Shown here: positions 35,356 through 45,501 of the stretch, one piece after another
How positions within the stretch are numbered: the first letter of the stretch is position 1
Layout: every line of letters begins with the position of its first letter
Program-made: the position numbers and the translations under genes
Source: Methylibium sp.
GTDB lineage: Bacteria; Pseudomonadota; Gammaproteobacteria; Burkholderiales; Burkholderiaceae_C
Length of the DNA stretch: 59,016 bases
Direction: 5' to 3'
Assembly (NCBI GenBank): GCA_013824165.1
Contig: PNNH01000055.1
Span: 1 to 59,016 of the forward strand
Notes under the pieces: generated by a model
What the model was told of the DNA's origin: nothing
The model's database searches: none
The model's input: only the letters and a program-made list of their open reading frames with translations

Positions 35356-35870
35356 GGCTTCTTGCGCGGAAGCTGTGTCACCAGTTCGGTGCCACACAGT
35401 GCATCATGGAAAAATTGCCGTCGCGGGTGAAGCCAGCTCAATCCCGCATAAGCGATCACACCGCCAGCCAGGCTGCCAAAGATCGGCCCCGTCCCATGCA
35501 CGCCGAGCAGGTAGACGCTCAGCAGGGCCGGTAGAAACCACAGCCAACTGAGCAGATAGCGCAATACGGCACGTAGGGGCCGCAGCGGGCGGCCCTGCAC
35601 ATCCAGCACACGAATGTGCCAGGCTTTCATGGCCAGGGTCTGCCCGCCATGCGACCAGAACCAGACGAAATACAGCCCCACCAGGCAGAAGAGGAAGACC
35701 TGCAGGCCAAACTGCCCTTGCAGGGCGTGGCGTTGCTGAGTCAGCGCTGAATAGACGTAGCCGCCAGTGAAGACAACGCCGAACAGCAACATGCCTTCAT
35801 AGAAGAAGGCGGCCATGCGGCGCGCCAAACCAGCGGGGGCGGGGCGCTCGGCCCCAGTGGTCTCGGTCAT
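35352..35870 (-). CDS. RDD family membrane protein
   Basis: This encodes 172 aa with the RDD pattern: GLARRMAAFFYEGMLLFGVVF in the first helix, then SHGGQTLAMKAWHIRVLDVQG and a final HDALCGTELV. Three to four membrane helices are predicted. The first Asp of the name-giving Arg-Asp-Asp is Tyr-Glu here. The role of RDD proteins is mostly unknown; some act in ion transport. It lies between the DUF3106 gene and dgkA in a minus-strand operon. Confidence 0.9.
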   Translation of the reverse strand: MTETTGAERPAPAGLARRMAAFFYEGMLLFGVVFTGGYVYSALTQQRHALQGQFGLQVFLFCLVGLYFVWFWSHGGQTLAMKAWHIRVLDVQGRPLRPLRAVLRYLLSWLWFLPALLSVYLLGVHGTGPIFGSLAGGVIAYAGLSWLHPRRQFFHDALCGTELVTQLPRKKP

Positions 35871-35874
35871 CGGA

Positions 35875-36690
35875 TCAGGATTGTTCGCCAGCTGGGGTGG
35901 CAGCGGTTCGGGGCAGCAGGGTCTTGTCGTCCAACTGCTTTGGATCGAAGAATTTGCGACGCACCTTGCTAGCCACGGGCGCCGGACGCTGCGTGATCAG
36001 CACCGTCGTTGCGCCAGGCTTGGCTTGCAGCAGCGCGCTGCCCGGCACCTGGCGAGCCGTCTTGATCGGCGCCGGCATCGGGCTCAGGCTGAGGCCGGCT
36101 GCAGGCTTGCGATCAGCGGCGCTCGCTGCGCCGGCGACACTGGCTGTCGCTGTGCCTGCTGCGTTCACGGCAGTAGGTTGGCGCTTCTGGGCTGCCTTGC
36201 CGGCAAGGGCTTCACGTTGTTCGGGCGGCAGGGCTTGATAGGCCTCCCACTTGGCTTGAAGGTCTTGCGGCTTGGTCTGGCGTACCTGCTGAAAGCTTTG
36301 GCGCGCCTGCTGGCGCTCAGCCGGCGACAACAGCGCCCAACTGGCAATCCGCTCTTCGAGCAAGCGCTGTTCCTCAACGGGCATGCTGTTGTGACGGGCA
36401 GTCAGTTCAATCCATCGCACCCGGCTGGCAGATTCGAGCGTGTTCCACTCCGCGGCCAAGGGCTTGAGCAGGCGCTGCTGATCAGCACTCAGCGTGTGCC
36501 AGTCTGGGCTGATCAGCGTTGCTGGCACCGCCAGCGCCGGCTTGGTCGGCGCAGCCGCAGGAAGGTTGTCCTGCGCTGCGACGATCAGCGGCGAGCTGAG
36601 CAGCAGCAGGCCGGCCGCGCGGAAGATATGAGGAGCAAGCGACCAAAGCCGCTGCCGTGATGAATGGGAAGTCGCCGCACCTTGCGTCAT
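35875..36690 (-). CDS. DUF3106 family exported protein
   Basis: This encodes 271 aa. An N-terminal hydrophobic segment (about 24-40; IFRAAGLLLLSSPLIVAAQ) is a likely signal peptide. Residues 60-165 carry the DUF3106 pattern of repeated Trp-x-x-Leu units (DWHTLSADQQRLLKPLAAEW, RWIELTARH, RIASWALLSPAERQQAR, KWEAYQALPPEQREAL). The C-terminal third is Ala/Pro/Lys-rich and disordered. The family is found with DUF3619 and an ECF-like sigma factor in Burkholderiales, as here. Its function is unknown; a periplasmic sensor of the sigma system is a guess. Confidence 0.88.
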   Translation of the reverse strand: MTQGAATSHSSRQRLWSLAPHIFRAAGLLLLSSPLIVAAQDNLPAAAPTKPALAVPATLISPDWHTLSADQQRLLKPLAAEWNTLESASRVRWIELTARHNSMPVEEQRLLEERIASWALLSPAERQQARQSFQQVRQTKPQDLQAKWEAYQALPPEQREALAGKAAQKRQPTAVNAAGTATASVAGAASAADRKPAAGLSLSPMPAPIKTARQVPGSALLQAKPGATTVLITQRPAPVASKVRRKFFDPKQLDDKTLLPRTAATPAGEQS

Positions 36691-36699
36691 CGTGCCAGT

Positions 36700-37170
36700 T
36701 TATTCTTCTTGTTTGGCATCGGCTGTTTCGCCCTCATTGCTGAGGTACTCTGAAAAGCCGGGATCGCCATAAGCTGCTGGCGGAAGCTTGTCAGTCAACA
36801 GGGCTGCGTCAAGGTCGGCGCCGGCCATGATTTGCTGGTACCACTGGCTGTGCTGAATCAGCAGCAGGCCCAGCACCAGCAGCAGCAGCGGCCCCAGCGA
36901 CGCCAGCTTGAGCCAGCGCCCACCCGGGCTCTTCGGGCCTTGCAAGCCGAGACTGCCGTCCGCTTGAACGACGGTCTGGCGTGCCGCTTCCGGTTGGGCC
37001 AAACGTGCACTGCGCGCTTTCAGCAGCGCTTGCTCGCGTGCAACGCGAAGACGCTCACTGATATCCGGCGGCAATTGCTCACACTGCTCACTCAAGCCGG
37101 CGGTCAGGCGCAGGCCGAAGCGGGACATGCGAGTGTCCAGATCCTGGGCGGTGTGCTGCAGCTTGTTCAT
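36700..37170 (-). CDS. DUF3619 family protein, probable membrane anti-sigma-like partner
   Basis: This encodes 156 aa from ATG 37170 (MNKLQHTAQDLDTRMSRFGL). A cytoplasmic N-terminal half is followed by one membrane helix (about 90-108; LASLGPLLLLVLGLLLI) and a periplasmic tail. Its start overlaps the sigma-factor stop by 4 bases. Topology (cytoplasmic head, single span, periplasmic tail) and position directly after the sigma gene are those of an anti-sigma factor, but no zinc motif is visible, so the role is inferred. Confidence 0.85.
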   Translation of the reverse strand: MNKLQHTAQDLDTRMSRFGLRLTAGLSEQCEQLPPDISERLRVAREQALLKARSARLAQPEAARQTVVQADGSLGLQGPKSPGGRWLKLASLGPLLLLVLGLLLIQHSQWYQQIMAGADLDAALLTDKLPPAAYGDPGFSEYLSNEGETADAKQEE

Positions 37171-37733
37171 AGTGTGATTCCCTTGGCTTTGAGTGCCTTT
37201 GCCAGTGCATGAACTGCCCTGGAACAGTGCGTTTTCACACTGCCCTCGGAGCATCCCATGACGGCTGCCGTCTCGGCGGTATCCATCTCTTCCCAGTAAC
37301 GCAGCAGGAAGGCCTCGCGTTGACGCGCCGGCAACTCTGCCACCTCGCGATCAATCGCACGCAAGATTTGGGCCCGAGAAACCTCGTCTGCAGCGCTCAA
37401 TGAGCCCATGGATCCATCGGCGGTTTCGAGCGCTTCGAGCAGGTCGAATTCGCCCTGCGGATCGTCCGACTCGAAGTCGGACATATTCTGGAACAGGCTA
37501 CGCCGAACTTTTTGGCGCCGGAACCAGTCCATCGTTGCGTTCGACAGGATGCGCTGGAACAGCAGAGGCAGTTCGGCGGCTGGCCGGTCGAAGTACTTTT
37601 CGGCCAGTCGCATCATCGCGTCCTGGACGATGTCCAGGGCTGCATCATCATCTCTGACCAGGTAGACGCTGCGCTTGAAGGCGCGCTTCTCGACGCTGCG
37701 AAGAAAATCGTTGAGTTCTTTGTCGGTGGCCAA
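37167..37733 (-). CDS. ECF-type RNA polymerase sigma factor
   Basis: This encodes 188 aa if it starts at TTG 37733, which follows a GGAAG site and gives the usual opening (ATDKELNDFLRSVEKRAFKRS); ATG 37835 is an alternative. Region 2 includes YLVRDDDAALDIVQDAMMRLAEKYFD and PLLFQRILSNATMDWFRRQKVRR. Region 4 includes LPARQREAFLLRYWEEMDTAETAAVMGCSEGSVKTH. It heads the operon with DUF3619, DUF3106, RDD and dgkA. Control by its membrane neighbour is likely. Confidence 0.9.
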   Translation of the reverse strand: MATDKELNDFLRSVEKRAFKRSVYLVRDDDAALDIVQDAMMRLAEKYFDRPAAELPLLFQRILSNATMDWFRRQKVRRSLFQNMSDFESDDPQGEFDLLEALETADGSMGSLSAADEVSRAQILRAIDREVAELPARQREAFLLRYWEEMDTAETAAVMGCSEGSVKTHCSRAVHALAKALKAKGITL

Positions 37734-37948
37734 GAGTCTTCCGGACAAGCCCTGAGCTGGCGTGAAGGCGCGAATTATTGCATCCTTGACCTGAATCACC
37801 GCAAGGTGCTGCCAATTCGGCGTGTGTGCGTGCATAATGTTGCTTCGCACAAGAGTTTGGGTCTCAAGCTGGCCGTCCAACCGGGACGCCTCGTTTTTGA
37901 CCGCGCAGGTTCCAAGTCCACCCCACAAGGGCGCGAGGAGGGGCACCG

Positions 37949-37963
37949 ATGGTTTTTCGTTAG
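37949..37963 (+). other. four-codon mini-ORF with strong ribosome site before ilvB
   Basis: GAGGAGGG at 37935-37942 stands at proper distance before ATG 37949, which reads Met-Val-Phe-Arg-stop. The stop is 21 bases before the ilvB ATG. It could couple translation of ilvB or be chance. Confidence 0.3.
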
Positions 37964-37984
37964 AGAAAATCGCAAAGGTTCGAT

Positions 37985-39772
37985 ATGGACATGTCTGCCG
38001 CGGAAGTCAAGCGTGCCGCTTCGGCACAACCGCATACCAATTCCCCCGCTTCCTCCTCTTCGGAACTGAATGGTTCCGAGATCCTGGTCCGCTGCCTGCA
38101 GGCCGAGGATGTCAAGTACCTTTGGGGCTACCCAGGTGGCTCGGTGCTTTACATCTACGACGCGCTGTACAAGCAAGAGTCCATCCAGCACGTCCTAGTG
38201 CGCCATGAGCAAGCCGCTGTGCATGCTGCCGATGGCTATGCACGCGCGACCGGTGATGTCGGTGTTGCCCTCGTGACGTCCGGCCCGGGCGTGACGAATG
38301 CCGTGACCGGCATCGCCACGGCCTATATGGACTCCATTCCGATGGTGATCATCACAGGCCAGGTGCCGACGCCGGCGATCGGCCTCGATGCATTCCAGGA
38401 GTGCGACACCGTCGGTATCACTCGCCCCATCGTCAAGCACAACTTCCTGGTCAAGGACGTGCGTGACTTGGCGGTGACGATGAAGAAGGCCTTCCACATC
38501 GCCCGTACAGGTCGACCCGGTCCGGTGGTTGTTGATATCCCGAAGGATGTCTCGCTGAACAAGGCGCACTTCAACTACCCCACTCATGTGGAAATGCGCT
38601 CCTACAACCCGGTGCGCAAGGGCCACTCCGGCCAGATCCGCAAGGCGGTGCAGCTGCTGATGCAGGCCAAGCGCCCGTATATCTATACCGGCGGTGGCGT
38701 GGTGCTGGGCGAGGCCACGGCCGAGTTGCGTCAGCTGGTCGATCTGCTGGGTTATCCCTGCACGAATACGCTGATGGGGCTGGGCGTCATGCCCGGCACC
38801 GACCCGCGCTTCCTGGGCATGCTGGGCATGCATGGCACCTACGAAGCGAATATGACCATGCAGAACTGCGATGTGCTGCTGGCCGTGGGCGCCCGTTTCG
38901 ACGACCGCGTGATTGGCAATCCCAAGCACTTCGCGCAGGTGGAGCGCAAGATCATCCATGTGGATATCGATCCCTCGTCGATCTCCAAGCGCGTCCGTGT
39001 GGACATCCCTATCGTCGGAGACGTCAAGGATGTGCTGCAGGAACTGATCGTGCAGATCAAGGAAGCGCAGGCCAAGCCTGACGCGGCTGCCATCAACGCC
39101 TGGTGGAGCCAGATCAATGAATGGCGCCGCCGCGACTGTCTGGCCTACAACCGCGACAGCGATGTCATCAAGCCGCAGATGGTCGTCGAGACGCTGTGGA
39201 ACCTGACGCGCGACCGCGACACCTATATCACCTCTGATGTGGGCCAGCACCAGATGTGGGCGGCGCAGTTCTATCGCTTCGACGAGCCGCGTCGCTGGAT
39301 CAACTCCGGTGGCTTGGGCACGATGGGCGTAGGCCTGCCGTACGCGATGGGCATCAAGCTGGCCAAGCCGGAGTCGGATGTGTTCTGCATCACGGGCGAA
39401 GGCTCGATCCAGATGTGCATTCAGGAGCTCTCGACCTGCAAGCAGTACAACACGCCGGTCAAAGTCGTCTCGCTGAACAACCGCTACCTGGGCATGGTGC
39501 GTCAGTGGCAGGAGCTGGACTACGGCAAGCGCTACTCGCACAGCTATATGGAAGCCTTGCCAGACTTCGTGAAACTGGCCGAGGCCTATGGCCATGTCGG
39601 CTTGCTCGTGGAGAAGCCCGGTGATGTCGAGGGTGCGTTGCGTGAGGCGATGCGCTTGAAGGACCGTACGGTGTTCCTCGACGTGCGTACCGATCCGACC
39701 GAGAACGTCTGGCCCATGGTCAAGGCGGGCAAGGGAATCTCGGAAATGCTGCTGGGCTCCGAAGACCTGTAA
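37985..39772 (+). CDS. ilvB: acetolactate synthase, large (catalytic) subunit
   Basis: This encodes 595 aa. It joins two pyruvates (or pyruvate and 2-oxobutyrate) in the first common step of valine, leucine and isoleucine synthesis, using thiamine diphosphate and FAD. The catalytic Glu lies in VRHEQAAVHAADGYARATG. The FAD domain is central, and the ThDP motif is GEGSIQMCIQELSTCKQYN with Asn pair SLNN. The first ~30 residues are a Ser/Ala-rich extension before SEILVRCLQAEDVKYLWGYPGG. ATG 37991 is an alternative start. ilvN and ilvC follow. Confidence 0.96.
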   Translation: MDMSAAEVKRAASAQPHTNSPASSSSELNGSEILVRCLQAEDVKYLWGYPGGSVLYIYDALYKQESIQHVLVRHEQAAVHAADGYARATGDVGVALVTSGPGVTNAVTGIATAYMDSIPMVIITGQVPTPAIGLDAFQECDTVGITRPIVKHNFLVKDVRDLAVTMKKAFHIARTGRPGPVVVDIPKDVSLNKAHFNYPTHVEMRSYNPVRKGHSGQIRKAVQLLMQAKRPYIYTGGGVVLGEATAELRQLVDLLGYPCTNTLMGLGVMPGTDPRFLGMLGMHGTYEANMTMQNCDVLLAVGARFDDRVIGNPKHFAQVERKIIHVDIDPSSISKRVRVDIPIVGDVKDVLQELIVQIKEAQAKPDAAAINAWWSQINEWRRRDCLAYNRDSDVIKPQMVVETLWNLTRDRDTYITSDVGQHQMWAAQFYRFDEPRRWINSGGLGTMGVGLPYAMGIKLAKPESDVFCITGEGSIQMCIQELSTCKQYNTPVKVVSLNNRYLGMVRQWQELDYGKRYSHSYMEALPDFVKLAEAYGHVGLLVEKPGDVEGALREAMRLKDRTVFLDVRTDPTENVWPMVKAGKGISEMLLGSEDL

Positions 39773-39933
39773 GTGCCTTGAAGCTGCACCAGGGCGGCGG
39801 CGTTACCGCGTCGACGGCCGGGTGTGGCGGAAGCTGCCTACAGCGGATGCCCGCATTCCCCTAACGATCGAACAGCGTGGCCAAGGGCCGTCGGTTACCG
39901 CCGCCGGTCTGAAGAGCACGCAGGACGAGAGCC

Positions 39934-40425
39934 ATGAAACACATCATTGCATTGCTGATCGAGAACGAGCCCGGAGCGCTGTCGCGCGTGGTGGCCTTGT
40001 TCTCCGCCCGGGGCTACAACATCGAGAGCCTCACCGTTGCGCCGACCGAGGATGCCTCGCTGTCGCGCATGACCATCGTGACGACGGGATCGGACGAAGT
40101 GATCGAGCAGATCACCAAGCACCTGAACCGCCTGATCGAGGTCGTCAAGGTCGTGGACCTGACCGAGGGCAACTACACCGAGCGTGAGCTCATGCTGATC
40201 AAGGTGCGCGCGGTCGGCAAGGAGCGCGAGGAGATGAAGCGCACCACCGACATCTTCCGCGGTCGCATCATTGACGTGACCGAGAAGACCTACACGATCG
40301 AGTTGACCGGCGACGCGTCCAAGCTGGACGCGTTCATCGATGCGATCGACCGCAGCGCCATCCTTGAGACGGTGCGCACTGGCGCCAGCGGCATCGGCCG
40401 CGGCGAGCGCATCTTGCGTGTCTGA
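39934..40425 (+). CDS. ilvN: acetolactate synthase, small (regulatory) subunit
   Basis: This encodes 163 aa, long-type small subunit. It activates the catalytic subunit and gives valine feedback. The N-terminal ACT domain starts HIIALLIENEPGALSRVVALFSARGYNIESLTV. A second ACT-like domain follows (RELMLIKVRAVGKEREEM, DIFRGRIIDV). ATG 39934 follows ACGAGAG. The 161-base gap after ilvB shows no terminator, so the genes are probably co-transcribed. Confidence 0.96.
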   Translation: MKHIIALLIENEPGALSRVVALFSARGYNIESLTVAPTEDASLSRMTIVTTGSDEVIEQITKHLNRLIEVVKVVDLTEGNYTERELMLIKVRAVGKEREEMKRTTDIFRGRIIDVTEKTYTIELTGDASKLDAFIDAIDRSAILETVRTGASGIGRGERILRV

Positions 40426-41499
<1,074 letters not shown>

Positions 41500-41518
41500 G
41501 CCTCGAGCTGAACCGCCA

Positions 41519-41551
41519 AAGCCGCAGTGCCGCAGGGCCTGCGGCTTTTTT
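41519..41551 (+). terminator. intrinsic terminator after ilvC
   Basis: GCCGCAGG (41529-41536) pairs with CCTGCGGC (41538-41545), and a T-run follows at 41546-41551. An alternative longer stem uses GCCGCAG at 41521-41527. Confidence 0.85.
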
Positions 41552-41581
41552 GATTGGCGCCCTGTTGTATCCTCTTTGCCC

Positions 41582-42430
41582 ATGATCGAATCGAATAAGA
41601 AGAGCCCGGCCGCGCTGCAGGGTGAGGACGAGGACACCATGCCTGTGCCGGTGCGCCCACGTCGCAAGGGCATTTATGTGCTGCCCAATGCCATCACCTT
41701 GGCGGCCCTGTTCTCGGGCTTCTATGCCATCGTGATGTCGATGAATGGCCGCTTCGAGTTGGCCTGCATTGCTATCTTCTGTGCCGCTGTGCTGGACAGC
41801 CTGGATGGTCGCGTCGCGCGCATGACCAACGCCCAGAGCGCCTTCGGCGAGCAGATGGACAGCTTGTCGGACATGGTCAGCTTCGGCGCCGCACCGGCCC
41901 TGATCGTCTATGTCTGGGCCTTCAAGGACATGGGCAAGCTGGGCTGGATTCCGGCCTTTGTCTATATTTCTGGAGCGGCGCTGCGTCTGGCGCGCTTCAA
42001 CGTCAATATTGGCGTGGTCGACAAGCGTTTCTTCCAGGGCTTGCCGAGCCCGGCAGCCGCGGCCATCGTCATCGGCATGATCTGGGCCTTTGATGACTAT
42101 GGATTTAAGCAAGTCACCGCTATTCCATGGGTGGTCTGGACCGCCTTCGGCTTGACATTGTTTGCCGGCTTGTCGATGGTGACCAATGCACCGTTTTACA
42201 GCTTCAAGGTGGTCGGTAGCCGTCGCACCGTGCCGTTCGTCGTGCTGGTAGCGATTGCCTTGGCCATCGTCTTGATCAGTCAGAACCCGCCGCTGGGCTT
42301 GTTTGCAATCTTTTGTGCCTACGGGCTTTCCGGTTATGCGATCTATTTCTGGCGCAAGGCCAAGGGGAGGCCAGTCAGCGTGATCGCCACCTCGACCGAC
42401 GAGCCTGACGAAAAGGGACTTCACGATTGA
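41582..42430 (+). CDS. pssA: CDP-diacylglycerol-serine O-phosphatidyltransferase
   Basis: This encodes 282 aa. The inner-membrane enzyme makes phosphatidylserine, the precursor of phosphatidylethanolamine. Hydrophobic spans cover most of residues 35-260. The CDP-alcohol phosphatidyltransferase motif is seen as LDSLDGRVARMTNAQSAFGEQ followed by MDSLSDMVSFG. ATG 41582 is preferred to a TTG at 41576. pssA between ilvC and leuA is a gene order I recall from Burkholderiales. Confidence 0.95.
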   Translation: MIESNKKSPAALQGEDEDTMPVPVRPRRKGIYVLPNAITLAALFSGFYAIVMSMNGRFELACIAIFCAAVLDSLDGRVARMTNAQSAFGEQMDSLSDMVSFGAAPALIVYVWAFKDMGKLGWIPAFVYISGAALRLARFNVNIGVVDKRFFQGLPSPAAAAIVIGMIWAFDDYGFKQVTAIPWVVWTAFGLTLFAGLSMVTNAPFYSFKVVGSRRTVPFVVLVAIALAIVLISQNPPLGLFAIFCAYGLSGYAIYFWRKAKGRPVSVIATSTDEPDEKGLHD

Positions 42431-42455
42431 CGGAGGCAGGTGAGCCTCGCTTGCG

Positions 42456-42464
42456 TGCTATATT
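42456..42464 (+). promoter_or_regulatory. extended -10 promoter for the leuA leader
   Basis: TGCTATATT is a full extended -10 element. Its expected start of transcription (about 42471) coincides with the leader-peptide ATG at 42472, so the leader may be translated from a leaderless transcript. No good -35 is seen at 17 bases. Confidence 0.45.
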
Positions 42465-42471
42465 GAAACTC

Positions 42472-42531
42472 ATGACGTCGATTTCCGCATTCGCGCTGCT
42501 GCTACTAGCCATCGTGCCCCGGGCGCGCTGA
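42472..42531 (+). CDS. leuL: leuA leader peptide (attenuator)
   Basis: This 19-aa peptide, [19 protein letters not shown], has four Leu codons in a row (CTG CTG CTA CTA, 42496-42507). A terminator-like hairpin follows 30 bases after its stop, and leuA comes next. This is the classical layout of leucine attenuation: ribosome stalling at Leu codons when leucine is short prevents termination. The rare CTA codons would make stalling sensitive. No ribosome site is visible before the ATG. Confidence 0.75.
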   Translation: MTSISAFALLLLAIVPRAR

Positions 42532-42560
42532 CTGCACACGTCTACAGGATTCCTGCATCA

Positions 42561-42602
42561 ACGGCCCGCCAAGCTTCTGCTTCGCGGGCCGTGTTGTTTT
42601 CT
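42561..42602 (+). terminator. attenuator terminator before leuA
   Basis: ACGGCCCGC (42561-42569) pairs perfectly with GCGGGCCGT (42584-42592), followed by a T-rich tail (GTTGTTTTCT). It lies between the Leu-rich leader and leuA. Confidence 0.75.
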
Positions 42603-42629
42603 GCAACCAGCCTTTCACGGAGAACCCCC

Positions 42630-44171
42630 ATGGCTGACAAGCTGATCATCTTCGACACCACCTTGCGCGATGGCGAGCAATCGCCCGGCGCGTCGATGAC
42701 GAAGGACGAGAAGCTGCGCATTGCGCGCCAGCTGGAGCGCATGCGCGTCGACGTGATCGAGGCAGGTTTCGCGGCGTCCAGCAACGGCGACTTCGAAGCA
42801 GTGAAGGCCATCGCGGATGCAGTGCGTGAGAGCACGATCTGCTCGCTGGCGCGCGCCAACGACCGCGACATCTCGCGTGCCGCCGAGGCGCTCAAGGGGG
42901 CAGCGCGTTCGCGCATTCATACTTTCATCGCGACCAGCGAGCTCCATATGGAGAAGAAGCTGCGGATGACGCGCGAGCAGGTGCTGGAGCAGGCTAAGCT
43001 CGCAGTGCGGTTTGCCCGGAATCTGACAGGTGATGTGGAGTTCTCGCCCGAGGACGGCTACCGCTCTGACATGGACTTCCTGGCGCGCGTCGTCGAAGCC
43101 GTGATCGCCGAAGGGGCGGGGACGATCAACATTCCGGACACGGTGGGTTACGCGGTCCCCGAGCTCTACGGCAACTTCATCAAGACCTTGCGCGAGAAGG
43201 TGCCCAATTCCGACAAGGCGATCTGGTCGGTGCACTGTCACAACGATTTGGGCATGGCGGTGGCCAACTCGCTGGCCGGTGTGCAGATCGGTGGAGCGCG
43301 CCAGATCGAATGCACGATCAACGGGCTGGGTGAGCGGGCCGGCAACTGCTCGCTGGAAGAGGTGGTCATGGCGATCAAGACGCGCCGCGACTACTTTGGC
43401 CTGGACGTCGGCATCGATGCCTCGCAGATCGTGCCCGCCTCGCGTCTGGTGTCTCAGACCACCGGGTTTGTCGTGCAACCCAACAAGGCCGTCGTCGGCG
43501 CCAATGCCTTTGCCCATGCGTCCGGCATCCACCAGGACGGCGTGCTGAAGGCCCGGGATACCTACGAAATCATGCGCGCCGAGGATGTGGGCTGGAGCGC
43601 CAACAAGATCGTGCTGGGCAAGCTCAGCGGTCGCAATGCCTTCAAGCAAAGGCTGCAGGAACTGGGCATTGAGCTGGAGTCCGAAACGGAGGTGAACGCC
43701 GCTTTCGTTCGCTTCAAGGATCTGGCCGACCGCAAGAACGAGATCTTCGATGAAGACATCATCGCGCTGGTGATGGATGAGTCGGTCACTTCGGAGCAGG
43801 AACACTTTCGCCTGCTGTCGCTGTCGCAGCGCTCGGAAACTGGCGAGCGGCCGCATGCCAGCGTCGTGTTTTCGGCCGGCGGTGTAGAGCACAGGGCTGA
43901 GAGCGACGGCAACGGTCCGGTTGACGCCAGCCTAAGGGCCATAGAGTCGAAGATCGAAAGTGGCGCCGAGTTGTTGCTCTATTCGGTGAACGCGATCACC
44001 AGCGGAAGCACAGAATCTCAAGGTGAAGTGACGGTGCGGCTTCAGCATGCGGGGCGTGTGGTCAACGGCGTCGGGGCTGATCCGGATATCGTGGTGGCAT
44101 CGGCCAAGGCCTACTTGTCGGCTCTGAACAAGCTGCAGAGCAAGATCGAACGTGTGGCGGCGCAAGGCTGA
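42630..44171 (+). CDS. leuA: 2-isopropylmalate synthase
   Basis: This encodes 513 aa, the standard type 1 length. It condenses acetyl-CoA with 2-oxoisovalerate in the first leucine-specific step. The TIM barrel opens [19 protein letters not shown]; the metal-binding His pair lies in [33 protein letters not shown] and [12 protein letters not shown] are typical. The C-terminal ~120 residues form the leucine-feedback domain. ATG 42630 has CACGGAGAA upstream. Expression is probably controlled by the leader and terminator before it. Confidence 0.97.
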   Translation: MADKLIIFDTTLRDGEQSPGASMTKDEKLRIARQLERMRVDVIEAGFAASSNGDFEAVKAIADAVRESTICSLARANDRDISRAAEALKGAARSRIHTFIATSELHMEKKLRMTREQVLEQAKLAVRFARNLTGDVEFSPEDGYRSDMDFLARVVEAVIAEGAGTINIPDTVGYAVPELYGNFIKTLREKVPNSDKAIWSVHCHNDLGMAVANSLAGVQIGGARQIECTINGLGERAGNCSLEEVVMAIKTRRDYFGLDVGIDASQIVPASRLVSQTTGFVVQPNKAVVGANAFAHASGIHQDGVLKARDTYEIMRAEDVGWSANKIVLGKLSGRNAFKQRLQELGIELESETEVNAAFVRFKDLADRKNEIFDEDIIALVMDESVTSEQEHFRLLSLSQRSETGERPHASVVFSAGGVEHRAESDGNGPVDASLRAIESKIESGAELLLYSVNAITSGSTESQGEVTVRLQHAGRVVNGVGADPDIVVASAKAYLSALNKLQSKIERVAAQG

Positions 44172-44399
44172 AGATCAGCGTCGCACCGCTCACTTTGAGC
44201 TGCGCAGTGGCTTGTAGTGCCGCTCAGGCGGGATGCAAGAGGGGGTAGGCGGGGCAAAGACGGCGGGCGATGACATCGGCTTGGGTGTTGGCCGGCTAGA
44301 TTGCTCGCAAGAGCTGACTTTAGGTCTTGCGGCTAAGTTTTTGTCTTGCCTCACTTTTTTCTATCCCCTAAACTGACTCAGCTGTCGTTGGAGGTCGGA

Positions 44400-45452
44400 T
44401 TGAAGAAGAAGCTCACGAACCTGTTGTCCGTTGCCCTGATCGGCGGCGTTGTTGCCATGAGCAGCTCCGTGCTGTTGGTCGCGCCTGCACAGGCGGCGGG
44501 CAAGAGTGCTCAAGGGGTGGAGTCGGGCAATCGGACCGTTCGAAAGGCCAAGCCGGCGCCAAAGCGCAGCGTGCGGTCTCCAAGCAAAGTTAAGGTGGCC
44601 GCAGCGGCGACCGCGACCGCTGCGGTCGTGGCAGCCAAGCCCTCGTTCGGTCAGATCTATGGCCTGCACGCCGTCAGCGACCCACTCGATCTGAAATCGA
44701 GCGTGGCGCTGGTCCTGGATCAGGACACCAATGAAGTGCTGCTGTCCAAGAATTCCCAGGCGGTGTTGCCGATCGCGTCGATTACGAAGCTGATGACGGC
44801 CCTGGTCGTGGTCGAGGCGGGCTTGTCGCTCGATGACGTGCTGACCGTGACCGACGAAGACATCGATACCGAAAAGGGCAGCCGCTCACGTCTGGCGGTC
44901 GGCACCAAGCTGACGCGCGGCGAGATGCTGCATCTGGCGCTGATGTCGTCGGAGAACCGGGCCGCGAATGCATTGGGTCGTCATTACCCGGGCGGCTTGG
45001 CCGCCTTCGCATCGGCCATGAATCTGAAGGCCAAGGCCTTGGGCATGACGGACACGCACTACGTGGAGCCCACCGGATTGTCGAGTCGCAATCAGTCCAG
45101 CGCGCGGGACTTGGCCGTGTTGGTCAAGGCCGCGCATGAGCACCATTTGCTGCGCGAGTTGTCCACCTCGCCGGAGCATCAGGTCGCTGTCGGGCGGCGT
45201 CAGATGCAGTTCCATAACACCAACGGTCTGGTGCGCAGCCCAAGCTGGGATATCGGTCTGCAGAAGACCGGCTACATCGTTGAAGCGGGCCGCTGCCTCG
45301 TCATGCAGGCGCAACTGGCTGGGCGCAAATTGATCATGGTGTTCCTGGACTCCACCGGCAAGTATTCGCGTATCGGCGATGCCGAGCGCGTGCGCAAGTG
45401 GATCAGCACCCAGCCCACCGAGGCGCTGCGTCCGGTTTCCAGCACCAGCTGA
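44400..45452 (+). CDS. pbpG: D-alanyl-D-alanine endopeptidase, PBP7 type
   Basis: This encodes 350 aa from TTG 44400, which follows a GGAGG site and gives a signal peptide (KKKLTNLLSVALIGG to about residue 33); the frame to 44346 has no ribosome site. An Ala/Lys-rich linker (35-80) precedes the serine-peptidase domain with SITK (127-130), SEN (184-186) and KTG (289-291). The enzyme cuts peptidoglycan cross-links in the periplasm. Low-molecular-weight PBPs of this type lack a C-terminal anchor, as here. Confidence 0.92.
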   Translation: MKKKLTNLLSVALIGGVVAMSSSVLLVAPAQAAGKSAQGVESGNRTVRKAKPAPKRSVRSPSKVKVAAAATATAAVVAAKPSFGQIYGLHAVSDPLDLKSSVALVLDQDTNEVLLSKNSQAVLPIASITKLMTALVVVEAGLSLDDVLTVTDEDIDTEKGSRSRLAVGTKLTRGEMLHLALMSSENRAANALGRHYPGGLAAFASAMNLKAKALGMTDTHYVEPTGLSSRNQSSARDLAVLVKAAHEHHLLRELSTSPEHQVAVGRRQMQFHNTNGLVRSPSWDIGLQKTGYIVEAGRCLVMQAQLAGRKLIMVFLDSTGKYSRIGDAERVRKWISTQPTEALRPVSSTS

Positions 45453-45501
45453 GAGTCCGGACCCGGCACGCTGAAGCGCGAGCCTTGCCGCGCTCGCTCG
45501 C

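Noticed and set aside
38195-39595. 466-codon minus-strand open frame
   Set aside because: Antisense shadow of ilvB.
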